Source: Lunularia cruciata
Lineage: Eukaryota > Streptophyta > Marchantiopsida > Lunulariales > Lunulariaceae
Assembly (NCBI GenBank): GCA_948567375.1
Contig: OX419761.1
Coordinates: 19,160,501 to 19,224,500 of the forward strand
Direction: 5' to 3'
DNA: 64,000 bases
The notes under the pieces are model-generated. The model had not been told where the DNA came from. It was given only the letters and a program-made list of their open reading frames with translations, and did not search any database. A program made the position numbers and the translations under genes. Each line of letters starts with the position of its first letter. Positions within the stretch are counted from its first letter, which is position 1. Below, one piece after another: positions 11,216 to 21,005 of the stretch.

Positions 11216-11990
11216 TTAGATTGGTCTACTCACTGGAATACTCCTTGGCAATAAATTAATCTTGAAGTGCATACCACAATTGGAGGGTAATCCCTTTGGT
11301 AGATCATTTGGAAACATGTCCGCAAACTCTTGAACTATCTGATCAACCATTGCTTGATGAGGCTCTTTGCACTCCTTAGATTGTCCTTGTGCAATTGGCT
11401 TGATCCACACTACAAAAACAGACTTATCCTCCTCCAAAGATTGCTCTATGGCTGCTTCACTAACAAACTTCTCATCTAGGGACTCATCTCTCTACAAAGC
11501 TTGCTCCTTGGTTGTCTTTCTGGCAAACTTCCCATCTTGGGACTGACCATTCTTAGGTGTCTTACTCAGAGGTGCTAGAGAACCAAATCAGAAATTCCTA
11601 CCTTGGTGTTGTACTTGAATTTGTAGTGGGGTCCAATCAAATTGAACTTTATGACATTCAAGCCAAGATAGTCCTAAAACCATAGTGTAGAGGTGCCACT
11701 ACATGCCTCATACACTCTACATACTCCTTCCCAATCTTAAAGATAACAAGATGTGAGGTATTGAATGTAGAACCCTTTCTACTATCCGCCATCATCAATC
11801 AACTTCCAATTATTGGCTTGATAGGAATACCCAATTCCATTTGCTACTTGCATAGATATGCAATTCTATGAACTTCTAATATCAACCAAAATCCTAAAAC
11901 CTCCATTAGATATTGTACCTTGCAAGTGAGGCAAACTTGCATAGGTTAAGCCTTCAATCCCATTGGAACTAATTAAACTCCTTGCAGGTG
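11216..11990 (-). pseudogene. Chromovirus copy 2: protease and linker
   Basis: The segment 11437-11216 reads IVQEFADMFPNDLPKGLP, the region just upstream of chromovirus RT. Upstream, about 11960-11590 aligns with the protease of copy 1 but the frame is broken and the DFGSS motif is altered. Confidence 0.65.
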
Positions 11991-12059
11991 ACTCAAAATC
12001 TCCTATTTGGATTCCTCATTTCCCTTATCATTCTATTCCAAAAACTCTATTTGGGCAAC

Positions 12060-12860
12060 TTGTCAAGGTCACACATTCCTAAGTGGACATTTAGCAATGC
12101 AATGTCCAACTAGGCAACAATAAAAATAACCTCCATTTTGTCACAATCTTTCTCTATTTGTTGTACCAAGTGGTCTCCGTTAGATAGTATCAATTTCCAT
12201 TAGTGTTGAATCCTCTGCCCGTGCGTAGTGTATTGGTAGGCTTTGTGTAGGTCAAGGTCAAGATCACGTTGTCACAACCAAGGAATCAAAGTGATTAGCC
12301 AATTGCATGGCTTCTTCCACATTTTGTGGTTCTTGCATGGTCACCTCCAATTTGGTTGTGATTTCAATCCCCACACAAATTGATCCAAAACTTCACCTTC
12401 TTGTATGGAATTTTCATAATGATGTTGTGAAATTGTGTGATGTAGCTCCTTATAGAGCCAATCTGCCTCAACTCTACACATTTATCTCATGTGGCTCGGG
12501 TGGCATTTATAGTTTAAAATCAACCAAGTATTGCATCCTTGAATTCTGCATATGTCAAAATTGGTGCAACAATCCGTTGTTTAGCACGCTCCACTCAAAA
12601 TTGCCACCAAGGTTTTGCCACACCATCTAATTAGCTAGAAGCCAAGAGAATCAATTTCCATTCATCTTGAAGATTGGTGGCTTCAAAGTAACATTTGCAA
12701 TCAAACATAAAATCTCCACTATGCTTGGAAGATTCTTGCCTTCAAACACCTTGGGTTTTGGAATTTGGATGCAATCTTTCCCGTCTTGATCTGGTGCTCT
12801 CTCTATGTGTTCTTGTAGTTGTTGGTCCTGATCTTCCAACAATCAAGTAAGGTGCTTGAT
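12060..12860 (-). pseudogene. Chromovirus copy 2: Gag remnant
   Basis: The segment 12842-12651 reads LEDQDQQLQEHIER then IPKPKVFEGKNLPSIVE, the start of the capsid domain in plant chromoviruses. Fragments such as TKLEVTMQEPQNVEEAMQ occur further on, near 12370-12290. It is frameshifted. Confidence 0.7.
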
Positions 12861-13160
12861 TTGTTGTTGCATTGTAAGGATAATGTCCGATATTGCCACC
12901 ATGACTATTACTCTATTGCACTACTCCTAGTTTATCTAATTGATTAACACATAAATGCAACATGTCCACCATTCTCCATAAGTTACAATCGGAAATATCA
13001 AGGGTTCCTCAGACAAGATGATCATATGCAAAAAATCTTGTCCAAAGTGCAAGGTAATGAATTGTGTGCAATGATACTTGGGTAATATCTGGACACAAAA
13101 ATCCCAATGGTTTGGTGGAAGTGGATTTGGTGGTCCATAAATTCCATCCATCCTATTCCT

Positions 13161-13172
13161 GCTCTGATACCA
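13161..13172 (-). other. Primer binding site, initiator tRNA-Met
   Basis: gctctgatacca is the exact complement of TGGTATCAGAGC, the common plant initiator-Met primer binding site. It stands one base from the LTR-c edge at 13174. Confidence 0.9.
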
Positions 13173-13173
13173 A

Positions 13174-13599
13174 TGTAAAAGTCCAAGATCAAGGAGAGAA
13201 ATAGGAGAATAGAAGCTCACATTGAGACACTTGAATGAAGGAAAACTCCAAATGCCTAGCATGAGCTTTGGCTTTGGTATTTATAGGTAGTATACAAGGC
13301 CCTTGAGAAGCTTCTCAAGAAGCTTCCTCGAGCCGCTTTCTTATAGTGCAAGCCAAGTTAACTAAGAAGCTTCTCAAGAAGCTTTTTGCTAGAAGCCGCC
13401 TACTTGGCATGCAAGCTAAGCTAGTTGGAAGCTTCTAGAAGCTTCTTTCTATAAGTTACTTACTTGAGGTGCAAGCTAAGCTAGTTGGGAAGCTTCCCAA
13501 GAAGCTTCTTGGATATTTCTAGAATATTCTAGGCTAATTTGTCTTATTTGCTACTTTGTTAGCCCTACTAACTTTGTCGCTAAAATCCATATTGTTATA
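13174..13599 (-). repeat. LTR-c of the chromovirus array
   Basis: It begins tgtaaaagtccaag on the + strand and ends ttgttata. TATA complement at 13278-13285. A nearly complete four-unit heat shock block lies at 13427-13446 and a second block at 13517-13532. It is followed not by coding sequence but by a second leader, so it belongs to a collapsed third unit. Confidence 0.9.
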
Positions 13600-13819
13600 A
13601 TTTCCACCATTCTCCATAAGTTACAATTGGAAGTATTAAGGGTTCCTTAGACAAGGTGATCATATGCAAAAGATCATGCCCAAAGCGCAAGGTGATGAAT
13701 TGTGTGAAATGATGCTTGGGTAATACTTGGACAAAAAATCCCAATGGTTTGGCGGAAGTGGATTTGGTGGTCCATAAATTCCATCCATTCTATCTATCCC
13801 ATTCCTGCTTTGATCCCAA
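13600..13819 (-). repeat. Duplicated leader with decayed primer binding site
   Basis: This repeats 12962-13173 with small changes (the ccaccattctccataagttacaa start is shared). Its primer binding site complement at 13807-13818 is gctttgatccca, two changes from the perfect one. Confidence 0.85.
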
Positions 13820-14232
13820 TGTTAAAGTCCAAGATCGAGGAGAGAAATAGGAGAATGGAAGCTCATATTGGGACACTTGAATGAGTGAAAACTCCAAATG
13901 CCTATCATGAGCTTTGGCTCTTGTATTTATAAGGAGCATACAAGGCACTTGAGAAGCTTCCTTGAGCTGCTTTCTTAGAGTGCAAGCTAAGTTAACTAGG
14001 AAGCTTCTCAAGAAGCTTCCTTCTTGAAGCCGCTTACTTGCCATGCAAGCTAAGCTAGTTGGAAGCTTCTAGAAGCTTCCTTTTAGAAATTACTTACTTG
14101 GGATGCAAGCTAAGCTAGTGGTAAGCTTCCCAAGAAGCTTCTAGATACTTCTAGAATATTCTAGGCTAATTTGGCCTTTTTACTACTTTGTTATCTATAA
14201 CTAACTTTATTGCTAAACTCCATATTGTTACG
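13820..14232 (-). repeat. LTR-d of the chromovirus array (5' outer LTR)
   Basis: It runs from tgttaaag to ttgttacg. TATA complement tttata at 13926-13931. Upstream in the transcription sense are GAAGCTTC clusters at 13999-14020, a perfect four-unit heat shock element at 14061-14080 and TTC-GAA-TTC at 14149-14164. As the outer 5' LTR it would drive transcription of the array. Confidence 0.9.
14061..14080. promoter_or_regulatory. Perfect four-unit heat shock element in LTR-d
   Basis: Identical 20-mer to that at 3451-3470, about 130 bases upstream of the TATA box of the outer 5' LTR. Conservation between outer LTRs suggests it was present in the active parent. Confidence 0.7.
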
Positions 14233-14384
14233 TAACCGCCAACTGGGGGGGAGGGAGGGACAATTGTGGCACTTTAGAATTCATGTATGACTTATATGTG
14301 AGTTGTGCTTCTATAGTGTATGACGTTGACAATGATGTATATATGCACGACAATTGTCATGACATTTGTAGCATTGAGGCTAGT
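14233..14384 (+). repeat. Element 1: polypurine tract and start of its 3' LTR
   Basis: After the target duplication taacc (14233-14237), element 1 continues with a polypurine tract (14245-14260) and then TGTGGCACTTTAG at 14265, the LTR segment I call module B, to about 14354. The first bases of module A (TGTCATGACATTTG) follow before element 3 interrupts. Confidence 0.8.
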
Positions 14385-15048
14385 TGTTGTCGTGCGTATA
14401 TACATTGCTACACAACATACATCACTGTCAACATCATACACTATAGAAGCACAACTCACACATAAGTCATACATAGACTCTAAAGTGCCACAATAATCAG
14501 ATTGCTTAACACTTTCAACTCAACTCAACTCAGATCAGTACTTGATCTGTCACTCTATAAACTGCCAACAACTGGGCACTGATTACAGTCAAGCCACACC
14601 CACTCAAGCATAGAGAATCCAGGTGACGCTCGCCGGCCTCTGTCCACCATAGCCAGGAACTCGAAGGCTCAACATCAAAGAAGTGAGCTCTTTAGAGCTC
14701 ACTTTGAAACTATACCCCCTGGACTCGAGCTAGCCCTAAAACCCTAACGGTCCCGCTGATGGCACACTTGACGGTACAAACGGTGCAAAGTGACGGTGGG
14801 CCCCACTGGAAGTCAGTACCCCGAACACGAAATCTAACCGTTAGAAAGTAGTCCCTGAGAAACTGCTAGAATAACTCTAACTACCATCACTGGAACTCCA
14901 GTGTTTGAGCATCTAGATGCGGAACTACAAATGGCGTGACAGTTGTCGTGCGTATATACATCGCTACACAACATACATCGCTGTTAACATCATACACTAT
15001 AGAAGCACAACTCACACATAAGTCATACATAGACTCTAAAGTGCCACA
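14385..15048 (-). repeat. Element 3: 3' LTR modules B-A-B
   Basis: On the + strand: module B 14385-14492, module A 14493-14941, module B 14942-15048. In the minus sense the LTR starts TGTGGCACTTTAGAGTC at 15048 directly after the polypurine tract (complement 15049-15060), so reverse transcription would define B-A as the LTR. The extra B at the far end abuts A at CTGATTAT-TGTGGCAC. Confidence 0.75.
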
Positions 15049-15217
15049 ATCGCCCCCCTAGCTGGCGGTTAGGTCCCTCTAACTCCAGATAGCCATCTAC
15101 TCTAAGTATATGGTATACCCTCTAATGGGCAAAGATCAGGAGGCCGGGTGCTATGGAGCCCCATCGTTAGTCGCATGTCTGCAATCTATACCATATAAAG
15201 AATGAACTAGCTATAGG
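15049..15217 (-). other. Element 3: polypurine tract and 3' UTR
   Basis: The complement of AGGGGGGCGAT lies at 15049-15060 and would prime plus-strand synthesis at the LTR edge. The rest to 15217 is non-coding and matches 3106-3256 of element 1. Confidence 0.75.
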
Positions 15218-15715
15218 TCAAGTACATCTAGGACATAACCACTGTCCCTGAGGAACCACCGTGAGGGGAGGAGTCATACATGCCATATGCCATCCTCTCA
15301 AACAGCTATCACACACTAACATAGTAGCAGCTCCACCAAAAGAGCCACATAACATACACCTCAAGCCTGCACGTACAAGTGCCAAGCTTGGGTCCATAGT
15401 ACCATCAACGTTCGGGAGGTGGCATGGCGCACAATTGTGCACATGATCCTTCCAAACAACACCATCACGTCCTTCTAACACAAGGACTCCAGATGGCAAA
15501 ACCTCGCGTACTCTCAAGATAGTGCGGCCTATAGAAACATCAAGTGTAGTCGGTGCTGTTTGCTATAGATATACATAGTCGCCTAGATGAAATTGACGGA
15601 TTGAGGGTCTATAACCTCCTCCTCGAATGGTAGCATACCGTATAGTATCTCTATGCTGAGCAATCGCCAAGTTCTCAAAGGCCATCGGCATCACTCTCCG
15701 AAAGATCTCTGCCCG
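15218..15715 (-). pseudogene. Element 3: integrase C-terminal domain and PHD finger
   Basis: After the TAG at 15716-15718, the same frame continues RAEIFRRVMPMAFENLAIAQ, then FHLGDYVYL and a TAG at 15563-15565, then the open stretch 15517-15218. The latter has the integrase tail (ILRVREVLPSGVLVLEG, CAPCHLPN) and a complete PHD finger: Cys54, Cys57, Cys69, Cys72, His77, Cys80, Cys95, Cys98, with Trp93 two residues before the last pair, as in C4HC3 PHD fingers. PHD fingers read histone tails, so a targeting role like the chromodomain's is the likely use (inference). The frame ends in TGA. Confidence 0.85.
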
Positions 15716-16660
15716 CTAAGAACATGCGCTCATCCATACATCGGGGTCATCCAAGTCCAAAACTACAATAGCATCTCGACAAATGGCTGCAGGTAAATCT
15801 GGATCTCGTCCATAGAGTAGAAAGTATGGAGAGAAGGATGCTAAGGAGGCTTGCCGGCTGAACCGATAGCCCATGGCCAACCAAGGTAACTGGAGATCCC
15901 AATCTCCCAAGTGGCCTCTCTGCAAACCATACTTTTGCAATCCTCTCTTCACCGTCTGAACCACTCTCTCTGCTAGGCCATCTGCCTCAGGGTGATCTTG
16001 GGATGTAGTACGATGATCAATCAAAGCCTTGTCACACAAGACCTGAAACTCTCCCAAGAACTCTGTACCCTGATCAATCAAAACCTCAACTGGTGCACCA
16101 AAATGACTAAGAACTCGATCCAAGAACAAGTAAGTTGTCCCTTCACTACACTTGTCAGGAAGTGCCACCAACTCAATCCACTTGGAGAAGTGCTCCACCA
16201 TCACCAAAACATACCAATGATGTCTCACAATCAGCGGTAAAGGTCCGGCAAAGTCCAAACTCCAACGGTAACCCAATCCCATGATAGGTAATGGGTGTAA
16301 CTGTGGCGTAGGAGCATTGAATGATGCTCTAACTCGGTCACAAACCACACATCTGGCAACAAACTGCTGTACATTGGTCTGCATACCGCGCCACCAATAA
16401 TGACTCTGGAGTAAGCTATATGTACGCTTTACTCCAAAATGTCCTAGCTCCTCATAAGCATGATGGACCAACTGTGGTCTCTGTGATGGAAGTGGTACTA
16501 CTCGCACTCTACCATCCTCCCATACACGCAAAAGGTGTCTACCCTCCAATCTGAACCGTCTGGCTTGCTGAAGAACACGGTCTCTCTCCTTGGCCCCAAC
16601 TGTGCCACCCACAACACCAATGCGAAGATAGTCCATCACTAAGACATCATCATGAATGTC
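15716..16660 (-). pseudogene. Element 3: integrase
   Basis: The open stretch 16639-15716 (307 residues) holds an H-H-C-C zinc motif (His60/His67, Cys97-x2-Cys100) and the catalytic triad Asp129 (SLDFAGP), Asp189 (LIDQGTEF) and Glu224 (DGLAERV), an exact D-D-35-E spacing. It is a complete integrase core, closed upstream by a TGA (16661-16663) and downstream by a TAG, both explicable from CGA and CAG. It inserts cDNA into host DNA. Confidence 0.93.
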
Positions 16661-17224
16661 TCACTGAACTGTACCAATATCTTCACTCTCTGGATCTGTG
16701 ACCTCAATAACTCCTCCTGTATGCGCTGAGAGAGATACCACCAAAGTCTCTGCAAATATACATAGAAAGACCGATGCATGCCAACCTGGCACCATTTCCT
16801 CATCTGTCTCACCATGCCAACGTGCTCCGGTCTGATCCTGCTGGCTGGGACATGGGTTTCTACTCAACCCATCTGCATCACGGTTCACCACTCCAGGTCT
16901 GTGAACAACCATGAAATCATACTCCTGTAAAATTAGAGCCCATCGTGCAAGCTTCCCTGAAAGCTTGTCGGACTCCATCAACCACTTCAGCGGCTGATGA
17001 TCAGTGATGAGAGTGAAAGGGTTACCAAACAGGTAACATCGGAAATGTGCTATTGCCCAAACTGCTGCCAAGCACTCTCCCTCATATGAACTATACTTTG
17101 CCTCCGCTGAATTGTTGGAGCGACTAGCATAGGCCACCACAAACTCCTTCTCCTCATCATCATGTTGGGTGAGCACCGCTCCAAGCCCCAACATACTCCA
17201 ATCAGTGTGAACCTGAAATGGTCA
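16661..17224 (-). pseudogene. Element 3: RNase H
   Basis: It starts after a TGA (17222-17224) with FQVHTDWS, the first catalytic Asp, then AEAKYSSYEGECLAAVWAI with the catalytic Glu, and LITDHQPLKWL with the next Asp. DADGLSRNPCP follows, as usual at the end of Ty3 RNase H. The domain looks chemically complete. It degrades the RNA template during cDNA synthesis. Confidence 0.9.
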
Positions 17225-18127
17225 TCCCCCGATCGGTCTCCTCAAAATAGGAGCAGATGTCAACCTCTCCTTGAGCTCTACAAAAGCTCTCTCCTGCTCA
17301 TCTCCCCAACACCACTCCTGTGTAAGCTTGGTCAGCTTTGTCAAGGCCTTGGCAATGGCACTAAATCCTCTAACATAGCGGCAATAGAAGTTCACCAACC
17401 CAAGGAATGCTCGCACTCTGCTCACATCCGTAGGCCGAGGAATACATGCAATAGACTCCACCTTAGTCTGCTGAACACCAAGTCCTCCGGGGTAGATAGT
17501 GTGACCCAAATACTCAACCTGCTCATGGAAGAACCTACACTAATATAACACATCCTTGCCGTGAGGATCAATAGCCCAAAATGTTGTCTTGGACTTATCT
17601 TCCTCCCTGATCGGCAACTGATGATATCCCGCTCGAAGATCCAAAGTGCTGAAGACCTTTGCATGCCCAATCGCATCAAAAATCTCCTCTGGTGTAGGCA
17701 TGGCATACCGATCAGCCTTGGTTTGTCGGTTGATAGGACAGTAATCTCCACACATCCGCCTATCTGTATAGTTGCCATGCATATCCTTCTTGGCTGGCAT
17801 CACTGTCGCTGATGCATACTCTCCATGTGAAATCTCCACCAAACCAGCCTCAAAAAAGTCAATACTCCGGCTCTGAATCAATGTCCTCTCCATCTCACTA
17901 TATCGATAAGGACGTCGGAAAACTGGTGTGTCACTAGTCAGCTCAATCCGTATACCAGGTCCCTTCAGAGCACCCAAATCCTTCATACTGAAGGCAAAAC
18001 AACTCGTGTGACTCCTCAAGAACCTCCAAACCCTCCGTCTTTCCTCTCCAGTAAGCTTGGGTCCAAGATCTGGCTCCCAAGTATCCTCTGTAACTGTAGT
18101 AGGAGTGGAAGACGTACTGACTGGCTG
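17225..18127 (-). pseudogene. Element 3: reverse transcriptase with catalytic segment deleted
   Basis: The segment 18019-17540 has the RT fingers and palm start: TPVFRRPYRYSEMERTLIQS, RMCGDYCPINRQTKADRYAMP and FSTLDLRAGYHQLPIREEDKSK. It reaches GKDVLY, then a TAG, then CRFFHEQVEYLGHTIYPG. Compared with element 1 (639-842), about 200 bp are missing here, exactly the part with QWRFLPFGL and the YIDD box. The frame is kept, so RT cannot work although the flanking domains are in register. Confidence 0.9.
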
Positions 18128-19499
18128 CTATACTGGGCCCTTGGGAGTAATGGTGTCATGCTCCCGACCACTAGAGGTCCCAAGCTCTGTGTGAAAAACT
18201 CCCTCCACTCTGGCTGCAAGCTCCATACGTCCTTTGGCTGCATCCCATGTGGACCAAGGGTGTAATCCAAGTAGCCCACGCTCACCTGGATGGACTCCAA
18301 GTAGACCGCTCTCCCTAGTAGCTACTGGACGTGTCCCAAGAATACCATGTCCACTCGGTCCATCGCCCCCAGCATGTGCCTGAATCGTCTCGATAGGCAC
18401 AGGGCTCACAAGCGTCCAAGTGGTGATGCCTATCAAGCGCATCCTATGCTGCTCTGCCAAACCAAGGCTCACAATCCCGGTCAAACAGTTCAGGTCCATA
18501 GCCTGACCTAACACCTGACGCCTGGATGCCTCTGACACTGCTGGAACAGCGGTAATACCGGTGCGAAAACCCATTGCCCGCTCTCTCTCATCAGCATTGG
18601 GCTCCACCAATTGCTGTAACTGTGAGTCCCAAACAAGTCCAGGTCCTCCCTCTCGAAAAGCATGAGAGCCTGGGAAACTCATGAGTGTGGGAAATGTAGC
18701 TCTAGGCTGTCCAACTAGGTTCACCACTACCATAGGTGACCTATCAGCCACTACCACTATCTAAGACTGACGTCCAACATCCAAGATATCATCAACAAGA
18801 ATGTGGTCTAGTCGCTGAATCCCATCATAAGCACGCTGTAGAACCTCTCTGGGTAAGAGGTTTGTCCACCAAAGACAAAGATGATGAGCCCGTGATCCCA
18901 CTCTGGCTGCATCTAACAATACAGCAGGTCCCATCCATGAATTGACCTGATGTGTACTCGCCACCACTCTAGTGCAAGAATCACTCATCAATGGAACGTT
19001 CTCCAAAAGGTAAGCTGGAGAAACAGACTGATGGACCTGGAGATGTCGTAGTATCCGTAACATCTCCCAAAACACACCGGAACGAGGATCTTGAAGACCC
19101 AAACCGCGGCCCGCTGTCGTGGGGAACGTTCGGTCTTGAGAGTGCGCCGAGCACATGGCTGCTTGTGCTTAGTTTCCTGAGGTTGACTCACCCTGAAGGT
19201 TTTGTTTTATCCTTGACTTTCGTAAAACCAATCTTGTCATGCGAGGCTGGTGTTATGGTTTCTACCTCTGCTTGGTCTCATATCCTATTTTCTCGTCAGG
19301 TTCAAGCTATGGTTCGGGATCTGGCAGTTCATAGACCTAGGTCCGGTGGCCCTTTGATAAAATAAAATAAACAACAACTAAGTGATCTAACTGAACATAA
19401 ATCCGGCACTCAGATCATTTAATTATGCTTTTCACCTGGACCAGACTGAGAGATCCTAGAATGGAGTTTCCTCAACTCTAGTCACAATTCATAACACAA

Positions 19500-19800
19500 A
19501 TCTGCTTCCAAGACTCATTTCACATTTCAAAATTTCCTATCCTGGTCCAAAACACAGTCCTAAGGCATCTCCAAAAGCCTTCAGCCCTTCAAGACTCCTC
19601 TCACATTTTGGAAAGTTCTCTCCTGTTCCAAAGCACAGCCCTCATGCATCTCCAAAAGCCTTCAGCCCTTCAAGACTCCTTTCACATTTTGAAAATTCCT
19701 ATCCTGGTCCAAAACACAGTCCTAAGGCATCTCCAAAAGCCTTCAGCCTTCAAGACTCCTTTCTCATTTCAAAAATTCCTATCCTGGTCCAAAACACAGT
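19500..19800. repeat. Minisatellite 1, about 80-bp unit
   Basis: About 3.5 copies of a block built on ggcatctccaaaagccttc, aagactcctttcacattt and cctatcctggtccaaaacac. Strongly pyrimidine-biased on the + strand. Confidence 0.75.
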
Positions 19801-20320
19801 CCTGCACTCTCACATTTCAAAATTTCTCTCCTGGTCCAAGCACAGCCCTGCACTCTCACATTTCAGAATTCCTCTCTTGTTCCAAACACAGCCTGCACTC
19901 TCACATTTCGAAATTGCTCTCCTGGTCCAAGCACAGCTCTGCACTCTCACATTTCAAAATTCCTCTCCTGGTCCAAGCACAGCCCTGCACTCTCACATTT
20001 CAGAATTCCTCTCCTGGTCCAAACACAGCCCTGCACTCTCACATTTCAAAATTGCTCTCCTGGTCCAAGCACAGCCTGCACTCTCACATTTCAAAATTGC
20101 TCTCCTGGTCCAAGCACAGACCTGCACTCTCACATTTCAGAATTCCTCTCCTGGTCCAAACATAGCCTGCACTCTCACATTTCGAAATTGCTCTCTTGGT
20201 CCAAGCACAGCCTGCACTCTCACATTTCGAAATTGCTCTCCTGGTCCAATCACAGCCCTGCACTCTCACATTTTGAAATTCCTCTCCTGGTCCAAGCACA
20301 GCCCTGCACTTTCAAGCCCT
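19801..20320. repeat. Minisatellite 2, about 46-bp unit, 11-12 copies
   Basis: The unit contains cctgcactctcacatttc and cctctcctggtccaagcaca. Copy starts are spaced 45-47 bp (about 19802, 19849, 19892, 19937, 19984, 20030 and on). Long open frames across it are a by-product of the repeat. Confidence 0.85.
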
Positions 20321-20431
20321 CACATTCCTGCAAAAATTTCCTTCATGAAACACTTTCTGCCCTGCACTTTCAAGCCCTCACATTCCTGCAAAAATTTCCT
20401 TTCTGTCCCTGCACTTTCAAGCCCCTTCCTG
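20321..20431. repeat. Short duplication, about 58-bp unit
   Basis: About two copies of a block with cctgcactttcaagccctc followed by acattcctgcaaaaatttcc. Confidence 0.7.
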
Positions 20432-21005
20432 TCCAACTTGAAAATTTCTCTCCTCTGTGTGTGTTCCTCTGTCCAAACCCTCCAGCTTCTTGAGAATTTC
20501 TCCTCCTGCCAAACCCCCTCCTGTCCAACTCAAAAATTTCTCTCCTGTGTGTGTTCCTCTGTCCAAACCCTCCAGCTTCTCGAGAATTTCTCCTCCTGCC
20601 AAACCCCCTCCTGTCCAACTCGAAAATTTCTCTCCTGTGTGTGTTCCTCTGTCCAAACCCTCCAGCTTCTCGAGAATTTCTCCTCCTGCCAAACCCCCTC
20701 CTGTCCAACTCGAAAATTTCTCTCTTGTGTGTGTTCCTCTGTCCAAACCCTCCAGCTCTTTGAGAATTTCTCCTCCTGCCAAACCCCCTCTTGTCCAACT
20801 CGAAATTTTTTTCCTGTGTGTGTTCCTCTGTCCAAACCCTCCAGCTTCTCGAGAATTTCTCCTCCTGCCAAACCCCCTCCTGTCCAACTCGAAAATTTCT
20901 CTCCTGTGTGTGTTCCTCTGTCCAAACCCTCCAGCTTCTCGAGAATTTCTCCTCCTGCCAAACCCCCTCCTGTCCAACTCGAAATTTCCTCTCCTGATTT
21001 TTCCT
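20432..21005. repeat. Minisatellite 3, 91-bp unit, six full copies and a partial
   Basis: The unit contains gtgtgttcctctgtccaaac, cctccagcttctcgagaatt and tctcctcctgccaaaccccc. The period is 91 bases (copies begin near 20440, 20531, 20622, 20713, 20804, 20891), with a partial copy at 20981. Copies are nearly identical, so the array is recently homogenised. Confidence 0.88.

Larger units (their letters stand above)
3257..14232 (-). mobile_element. Chromovirus (Ty3/gypsy) tandem array, four LTRs and two internal regions
   Basis: The order on the + strand is LTR-a (3257-3623), internal 1 (3624-8202), LTR-b (8203-8617), internal 2 (8618-13173), LTR-c (13174-13599), leader only (13600-13819), LTR-d (13820-14232). 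All units share orientation and sequence. Only the outer edges show a target duplication (tagcc at 3252-3256, taacc at 14233-14237). Such arrays are expected from unequal recombination between LTRs after one integration. Both internal regions are full of stops and frameshifts. Confidence 0.88.

Noticed and set aside
14283-14474. Palindromic open frames resembling a foldback transposon
   Set aside because: The inverted repeat is explained by module B of two opposite LTRs.
15261-15446. + strand open frame opposite the PHD finger (and the equivalent at 2878-3063 minus)
   Set aside because: These are shadows of the PHD-coding strand; only the other strand shows the C4HC3 pattern.
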